From Kineosporia aurantiaca JCM 3230 (GTDB lineage: Bacteria; Actinomycetota; Actinomycetes; Actinomycetales; Kineosporiaceae), in NCBI GenBank assembly GCA_000719025.1, contig JODP01000007.1, positions 1 through 64,000 of the forward strand: 64,000 nt of DNA, in the 5' to 3' direction. Every line of letters begins with the position of its first letter. The stretch's first letter is position 1. The translations under genes were made by a program, and so were the position numbers. Positions 59,626 to 64,000 of the stretch are shown one piece after another. Under the pieces are notes generated by a model. The model did not search any database and had not been told where the DNA came from. It saw nothing but the letters and a program-made list of their open reading frames with translations.

Positions 59626-59663
59626 ACAAAAAGACGGAGGGTAGCCATTGGCTATCCTCCGTC
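59626..59663 (-). terminator. strong rho-independent terminator, minus strand
   Basis: A 14-base stem (GACGGAGG/CCTCCGTC arms with one G-T pair) and three-base loop at 59633-59663, followed on the minus strand by TTTTTGTT. It is the only textbook intrinsic terminator seen in the window. It lies about 250 bases beyond the stop of the minus-strand gene at 59914, so that transcript would run antisense through the small peptide ORF at 59762. Confidence 0.8.
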
Positions 59664-59761
59664 ATGGTGTCCGAGGTGTGAGTTGGGGCCTAAGTACATG
59701 GTCAGGGCTGTCGCAGGAGTTCATCTTGAACTAGAGCCGGGGTGTGAGGAGCGAACTGATC

Positions 59762-59896
59762 ATGGACGCCCAGGCGGTGCAGGACATCCTGAGCATGGAC
59801 CATTCGGAGCTCATCGCCGGGGGAGACCCTGCTGAGGCGCCGGACCTAGCGACGGAGAGCCTTGAGGTGAAAAAGACTTCGTGCTTGTCGGTCTAA
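59762..59896 (+). CDS. 44-residue peptide, possible RiPP precursor (tentative)
   Basis: From ATG 59762 (TGAGGAG about 10 bases upstream; an in-frame GTG lies at 59744). The N-terminal half is acidic and helical with ILSMDHSELIAGG, which resembles an ELxxIxGG double-glycine leader end. The remaining 23 residues end in LEVKKTSCLSV, with Ser, Thr and one Cys at the C-terminus, as in ribosomally made modified peptides. No modifying enzyme, protease or exporter is adjacent; the next gene is convergent. It may equally be a chance ORF, so it is offered only as a candidate. Confidence 0.3.
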   Translation: MDAQAVQDILSMDHSELIAGGDPAEAPDLATESLEVKKTSCLSV

Positions 59897-59913
59897 GGTG
59901 CTTCACGAATCCG

Positions 59914-61098
59914 TCACCGTTGCACTCCAGCGCGTTCAGCGAGTCTTGCCACGGCGGCCCGTAGCAGGATCGGGATGTCCCGACGGGCGTGGACCACGAA
60001 CTCGACGTCCGCGTCGGGGGCAAGCCGATCTCCGAACCAGAGAGTGAGGTCGGGCTCGCCCTCGGTTTCGCCGGGCCACGCCGCCTGCACCCGGGCGGCG
60101 ATCGCAATGATCTCGGCAAGGACCAGCGGCTGAGTGCCGCGCAGGTGCCCCGTTAGCCGGATCACGTCGTCACGGGCGTGCGCGGCGAACGCCAGGTCAG
60201 CCTGTTCGGCCTGCGTGTAGCCACGGACCAGGCGCAGCGGCTCCTTTCGGCCGTCGTTGAACGTGACGGCGACAGCGTCGTCCGCCAGCTCCCACCTGAC
60301 GCCGCTCGCGGCCGACTCCCGTTGTTCGACGGCCGCAAGCTCCTCATCCGTGACCGACGGCACACGGTGCGGACGGTGCGGCACGACTGCCTCGTGGGCG
60401 AGAGGCAGTGTTAGCACGAGTTCCCCGTCCCGGTAGGACAGCCGGGCGGGACTGGGCGGCGTCTCATTGCCGGGGCCGGGGAACGCGACCGAGGTCGCGT
60501 TGTAGAACCTTCCCGATCGATAGGAGATGCCGATCGACCGCAACGTTGGGAAGGCGTCGGCCAGGAGGTAGCCCATCGACGGGCCGAGCTCAGTCACGGT
60601 CATACTTGTGTGAAGGTTCCCTGCGACGACGAGCCACCCGCCGGGAACCTCGGGCAGCCGCTGGACCGCCTTGGCCAGGGAGGCGTCGCGGTCCGCCCAG
60701 GATCGGCCGTCCGGGAGCCGCTCGGCGTCCACGAACGCCATCGGCAGGTCCGGCCGGTGGCGCAGCAGGGCCAGATGTCCGGCGGTCACCCGCCCGTCGC
60801 CCCACCACAGTGGTTCGGCCTCGGGCACCGGGCCGCCTCGGCGCCAGTCCGTGAGCGAGCGCGCCACCGACGGTGGCAGTTCCAGGGCCAGCCCGCCAAT
60901 GCCGAACATGCGGATGAGCGCAGCGACGATCTGTGGATTCTCCTGGACGCCGTGCACCTCGCCGAGTAGCAGGCGGCCACCGGCCAGCGACGTTCGGACC
61001 GCCTCGGCCGCGTCTGGGTCGACCTCGAGTACAAGCCCGTCCACCGGGAACTGCGTTACGGTCGCGGCCAGCGTCGGCACGTCCGCGACCCCAGGCAT
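59914..61098 (-). CDS. ChaN/EreA-like (Tiki-fold) protein
   Basis: 394 residues. The N-terminal half (about 20-235) fits the EreA/ChaN/Tiki superfamily of heme-binding and esterase-like proteins: GGRLLLGEVHGVQENPQIVA, GGLALELPPSVARSL, LPMAFVDAERLPDG and GGWLVVAGNLHTSMT, with conserved Glu-x-His and late His in GNLHT. The C-terminal about 140 residues (RWELADDAVAVTFNDGRKEP, IPILLRAAVARLAERAG) are not recognised. Intracellular by lack of a signal peptide. Esterase, metal or heme binding are possible; activity is not predictable. Transcribed alone, ending at the terminator near 59640. Confidence 0.6.
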   Translation of the reverse strand: MPGVADVPTLAATVTQFPVDGLVLEVDPDAAEAVRTSLAGGRLLLGEVHGVQENPQIVAALIRMFGIGGLALELPPSVARSLTDWRRGGPVPEAEPLWWGDGRVTAGHLALLRHRPDLPMAFVDAERLPDGRSWADRDASLAKAVQRLPEVPGGWLVVAGNLHTSMTVTELGPSMGYLLADAFPTLRSIGISYRSGRFYNATSVAFPGPGNETPPSPARLSYRDGELVLTLPLAHEAVVPHRPHRVPSVTDEELAAVEQRESAASGVRWELADDAVAVTFNDGRKEPLRLVRGYTQAEQADLAFAAHARDDVIRLTGHLRGTQPLVLAEIIAIAARVQAAWPGETEGEPDLTLWFGDRLAPDADVEFVVHARRDIPILLRAAVARLAERAGVQR

Positions 61099-61486
61099 GA
61101 ACCCATTCTGTCGGATGCCAGATTCTTCCCGCCTGGAACCGGACCGTTACACGGTCCTGGGTGTCGGTTGTCCTGGCGACCAGAATCCCGAACTGGAACT
61201 CGCCACGCTGATCGCCAACCATCTCGGGATTGGCTCGGCTTCTTCGGCGATCAGGACGCTGGTGTCCAGCATCCCGCGTTCCATCGCTTCTCCCAGGGGT
61301 CGACCAGGGACCGATCGACACACTCTCGAACAGCTGGCCTGTCGGGATCCGAGGGACGCTGGAAGACGTCCGCGCCCCCTTGCTCCCAGTTCACCCAATA
61401 TCTGGAGCCGCTCAGCGGCCCAAGAACGGCCGCCTGTCGGCCGGCCACCGTCACGGTTACCTGCTCCCCGTTCAAGGCACGTCGAA

Positions 61487-61586
61487 CGAGGTAACTCCGA
61501 CCCGTTCCTCCTGGCTGAAGCTGGTCAAACGCCGGTTCGCCGAGCTCACCGACCTCAAGCTCCGCCGCTCAACCCACCGGACGTGA
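61487..61586 (+). mobile_element. IS630-family transposase fragment
   Basis: Reads TPTRSSWLKLVKRRFAELTD and LKLRRSTHRT, the conserved end-of-DDE segment of IS630/Tc1-mariner bacterial transposases (usually SWLNLVERWFAELT), then stops. Several conserved residues are altered (Asn to Lys, Trp to Arg), which supports long decay. Confidence 0.7.
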
Positions 61587-61682
61587 CCAAAGATAACCCG
61601 GTTTTTATGGGGTGGCGGGGCCAGTCAGCCGGTGGCCCTTCCCGACTCCTTGATTCGGAATCGGGGGATGGTGGTCGAGTCG

Positions 61683-61720
61683 GCCGATCGGCTAGCCTTC
61701 AAGTTAGCCGATCGGCTAGC
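61683..61720. promoter_or_regulatory. double palindromic operator before the mycofactocin-type SDR
   Basis: GCCGATCGGCTAGC occurs at 61683-61696 and again at 61707-61720, 24 bases apart. The right copy sits inside the perfect palindrome TAGCCGATCGGCTA. The pair ends 25 bases before the SDR start and should be the target of the TetR-type regulator encoded at 62610. Confidence 0.8.
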
Positions 61721-61744
61721 TGTCTGATCCGGAGGAAATCAACG

Positions 61745-62605
61745 ATGAGCGTCCTTCCCGAGAACCCGGTTCCCGCCCTTCCGGTCCCGTCCGGGCCGAT
61801 CGCCCGCCGGTACGTCGGCAAAGTCGCGTTCATCACCGGTGCCGCCCGCGGTCAGGGGCGGGCCGAGGCGGTCCGGCTGGCCGCCGAGGGGGCGGACATC
61901 ATCGCCCTGGACCTGTGTGCCGACATCCCCACCACCACCTACTCCGGATCGACCCCGGAGGATCTGGCCGAGACGGTTGCCCAGGTGGAGAAGCTGGACC
62001 GCCGGATCGTGCCGATTCAGGCCGACATCCGCGACTACGAGGTCGTGGAGTCCACGCTGAAGGCGGCCGTGGCCGAGCTCGGCCGGCTCGACGTGGTCAT
62101 CGCCAACGCCGGCATGACCTCAGCCGCCCGGGTCTGGGAGATCGACGCCGAGCACTGGCGCACCACCCTCGACATCAACTTGAACGGGGCCTTCCACACC
62201 GCCAAGGCGGCCATCCCGATCATGATCGAGCAGGGCACCGGCGGGGCCATCGTGTTCACCAGCTCGGTGGCCGGCCTGGTCGGGCTGCCGTTCCTGGGCG
62301 ACTACGTGGCCGCCAAGCATGGGGTGACCGGGCTGTCCAAGACGCTGGCCAACGAGCTGGCGGAGTACCGTATCCGGGTGAACACCGTCCACCCGCACGG
62401 CGTGCTGACCGGCCTGCAGATGACCGAGATCCAGAGCTTCTCGGCGCAGTACCCGCTGCTGGCGCCCATGTTCATGGGCAGCCTGCCGGACGGCATCAGC
62501 CAGGCCGAGGACATCGCCGCCGCGGTCGCCTGGCTTGCCTCGGACGAGGCCCGGCACGTGACCGGCATCCAGCTGCCGGTCGACCTCGGCCGCACCAACC
62601 GGTAA
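61745..62605 (+). CDS. mycofactocin-coupled-type SDR oxidoreductase
   Basis: 286 residues from ATG 61745 (GGAGGAAAT upstream). Motifs: VAFITGAARGQGRAEAVRLA, the long insertion after strand 2 (DLCADIPTTTYSGSTPEDLA, then ETVAQVEKLDRR) that defines mycofactocin-coupled SDRs, VVIANAGMTS, IVFTSSVAGLVG, and YVAAKHGVTGLS with Tyr and Lys. Enzymes of this type keep NAD bound and re-oxidise it through mycofactocin rather than free NAD. They oxidise alcohols or terpenols. No mycofactocin biosynthesis genes are in the window, so they would be elsewhere. Controlled by the upstream double palindrome and coupled, four bases apart, to the TetR gene. Confidence 0.9.
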   Translation: MSVLPENPVPALPVPSGPIARRYVGKVAFITGAARGQGRAEAVRLAAEGADIIALDLCADIPTTTYSGSTPEDLAETVAQVEKLDRRIVPIQADIRDYEVVESTLKAAVAELGRLDVVIANAGMTSAARVWEIDAEHWRTTLDINLNGAFHTAKAAIPIMIEQGTGGAIVFTSSVAGLVGLPFLGDYVAAKHGVTGLSKTLANELAEYRIRVNTVHPHGVLTGLQMTEIQSFSAQYPLLAPMFMGSLPDGISQAEDIAAAVAWLASDEARHVTGIQLPVDLGRTNR

Positions 62606-62609
62606 CGGC

Positions 62610-63169
62610 GTGGCCAAGCCGGTCGGCCGACGGGGCGAGACCCGTGAGCGCATCCTGGTGACGGCGCTGGCGCTGTTCGCCGAGAACGGTGTGCACGCGA
62701 CCTCTTTGCAGCAGATCGCCGACCGGCTGGGGGTCGCCAAGGCCACCGTCTACCACCAGTTCGCCACCAAAGAGGCGCTGATCGCGGCGGTCGTGCAGCC
62801 CGCGGTGGACGGACTCGGCGAGCTGTTGACTCGGGCCGAGCCGATCATCGACCGGGCCGAGCAGATCGAGGTGCTGCTGCACGGCCTGGTCGACCTGGTG
62901 ATCAACGGCCGGCAGCTGTCCGCGGTGACCCACGGCGATCCGGGTGTGGCCGGGTCATCGGGTCGAGCCCGGCCCTTCGGGTGCGCGGGGAGCGGGTGCT
63001 CGGTCTGCTCCTCGGCCCCGACCCAGCCCCCTCGCGCCGGGTGGCCGTGTCCATGTTCAACGCCGGGCTGATGCTCAGCGGCACCGACCAAATGGTGGCC
63101 GGGCTGACCGACGGGGAACTGCGTCAGGAGTTGCTGGCCGCTGCCCGGCGGCTGCTGGCGGAGAAATGA
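62610..63169 (+). pseudogene. TetR-family regulator with a one-base deletion
   Basis: GTG 62610, four bases after the SDR stop. The DNA-binding part is intact: RERILVTALALFAENGVHAT, SLQQIADRLGVAKATVYHQF. Near 62948 one C is missing (GGCCGGG instead of GGCCCGGG); the frame then runs into 40 unrelated residues to 63071. In the shifted frame the protein continues as VIGSSPALRVRGERVLGLLL, SVSMFNAGLMLSGTDQ-like and LTDGELRQELLAAARRLLAE to 63169. The encoded truncated product keeps its HTH but loses most of the ligand/dimer domain. If real and not a sequencing error, the SDR would lose regulated repression. Confidence 0.8.
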
Positions 63170-63390
63170 CGCCCTTCGCGTAGCAGTCGGTCAGGAGATG
63201 ATCGCCCCGGCCGGGGCGAAACCGGCAGGCGTGGGCCTAGGTCATCAGATCGGGTCCGGAGGACTGGCACCGCAGAGACTGCTGGGTGACGACGACGGCG
63301 AGCAAGCCGACCTGCGGCGGACGGAGTTTGTAATTCGCTGTTGGCATGACTTCCTGGCCGGGGTCTCAGTAGCGCGGGCGGAGTCGGTGT
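63170..63390. other. intergenic, nothing recognised
   Basis: About 220 bases between the tetR relic and the ISL3 remnant with no motif that I can support. Confidence 0.4.
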
Positions 63391-63660
63391 ATGGAGGATC
63401 TTGAGGCGATTGAAGTCTGCTTCCGCACCCTGGTGGACATTGTGATCGAGCGCTGGGAATGCGGCGGGGGCAGTGTTCGCCTCTTAGGCCATGCCTGGGC
63501 ACCGACAGCGTGCTGCCCGGCTTGCTCCAGTGCCTCTGCCCGGGTACACAGCCGGTACGAACGACGGCTGAGCGACTCTTCGATCTCTCGGGTCAGCAGG
63601 CCACGATCCGGGGACCGTGCGACGCTTTCTGTGTCTGCAGACGGTGATCGGTGGGCCCGC
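63391..63660 (+). mobile_element. ISL3-family transposase N-terminal remnant
   Basis: The plus strand reads DIVIERWECGGGSVRLLGHA, then TACCPACSSASARVHSRYER and RLSDSSISR, the zinc-finger-like N-terminal domain of ISL3-family transposases (CPxC with RVHSRYxRxLxD). The frame then breaks; the continuation GQQATIRGPCDAFCVC lies in another frame. The catalytic part is not seen before the window ends. Confidence 0.7.
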
Positions 63661-64000
63661 TGACCGGCTCCCCATCCGGCTGGGCGTGCGCCGCCTGGGT
63701 ACCCGGCACCAGCAACCCGGAGAGGAGCCCGACACCTCTGGACGACGTCCCCGCCGGTGACCTCACTGGGGCGGATGCGTCGGCTTCCGCCAGACTCGGT
63801 CGGCGTTTCCTGCGATCCTGCCTGCCTTCTGGCGAACGACAAGATCAGGTGGAGTGCTAGGTCCGCGCTTTCGTCGGGGCCATCGTCCGGCCGATGCTTC
63901 AAGGGGTTCACCGGCCGTTCTCTGGCCGCCCGTCGCCGCACGGGACAACCCTGGTAAGAGCGGCCGCTCTGGCGCGGCAGTCCTCGGCAAACGCGAGGAC
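63661..64000. other. right edge of the window, decayed sequence
   Basis: About 340 bases following the ISL3 remnant. Several open frames exist on both strands (for example 63757-63957) but none shows a recognisable transposase or other family. Probably more IS debris or a gene start cut by the window edge. Confidence 0.3.

Larger units (their letters stand above)
61099..61744. other. regulatory region of the SDR gene plus an IS630 remnant
   Basis: About 645 bases. Plus-strand 61487-61586 is an IS630 remnant and 61683-61720 a double operator, described separately. The remaining left part (61099-61486) has open frames only and no recognised gene. Confidence 0.5.

Noticed and set aside
1..64000. 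tRNA, rRNA or CRISPR arrays
   Set aside because: No cloverleaf with CCA/T-loop pattern in a gene-free gap and no spaced short repeats were found by reading; a covariance-model scan could still find a tRNA that I missed.

Overview
The window is very GC-rich, with many GTG starts, start/stop-overlapping (ATGA, GTGA) operons and families typical of Actinomycetota: SARP/BTAD and DUF2637 proteins, mycofactocin-type SDRs, a DUF385 flavin/deazaflavin protein, an MmyB-type XRE regulator, DUF6247 and a GerMN lipoprotein. A Streptomyces-like or related filamentous actinomycete fits best, but the genus cannot be fixed from the sequence. No rRNA, tRNA or CRISPR array was seen. The segment looks like plastic accessory DNA. 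It holds remnants of at least six IS families (IS3 twice, IS4, IS256, IS1380, IS630, ISL3) and several broken genes.

Layout. 1-13.3 kb: small oxidoreductase/regulator pairs (MDR, SDR, alpha/beta hydrolase with MmyB, TetR and AraC regulators), some decayed. 13.9-18.8 kb: three genes of mobile-element character (a membrane LysM-SARP/BTAD protein, a DUF2637/SpdB-like protein, a replication-type zinc-ribbon protein). 19.1-22.9 kb: a frameshifted hydrolase-SRPBCC fusion, then an alkylation-repair run (intact ogt, decayed sigma factor, second ogt with an internal deletion, 2OG-Fe(II) oxygenase, stand-alone Ada zinc domain). 23.0-30.4 kb: a DUF4253-like protein and a cell-envelope locus (AT3 acyltransferase, GerMN lipoprotein, histidine kinase, response regulator, SGNH lipoprotein, two secreted proteins).

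31.6-39.5 kb: a compact operon with an NMT1/THI5-type ABC importer, a RutA-like monooxygenase, a RutB-like hydrolase, an NtaA/SnaA-type flavin monooxygenase, and an MFS transporter fused at its C-terminus to a complete riboflavin-kinase domain. It looks like a flavin-dependent catabolic system for an N-heterocycle, possibly a flavin itself. This fusion is the most unusual single gene here.

41.3-57.0 kb: a translationally coupled NRPS operon of nine genes (type II thioesterase, SDR, three NRPSs, AzlC, AzlD, nitrilase-fold amidase, ATP-grasp ligase). Specificity codes read by eye suggest Thr, an unassigned residue and Ser. The final thioesterase carries Cys instead of Ser in its nucleophile elbow, as in TEs that form strained rings. 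Domain counts (3 A, 4 T, 2 full C plus 2 vestigial half-C) imply non-linear, trans-loading assembly.

57-64 kb: IS remnants, a DUF6247-based two-gene unit resembling a toxin-antitoxin pair, a short peptide ORF with a possible double-Gly leader, a ChaN/EreA-like protein, and a mycofactocin-type SDR with a frameshifted TetR gene and a clear palindromic operator.
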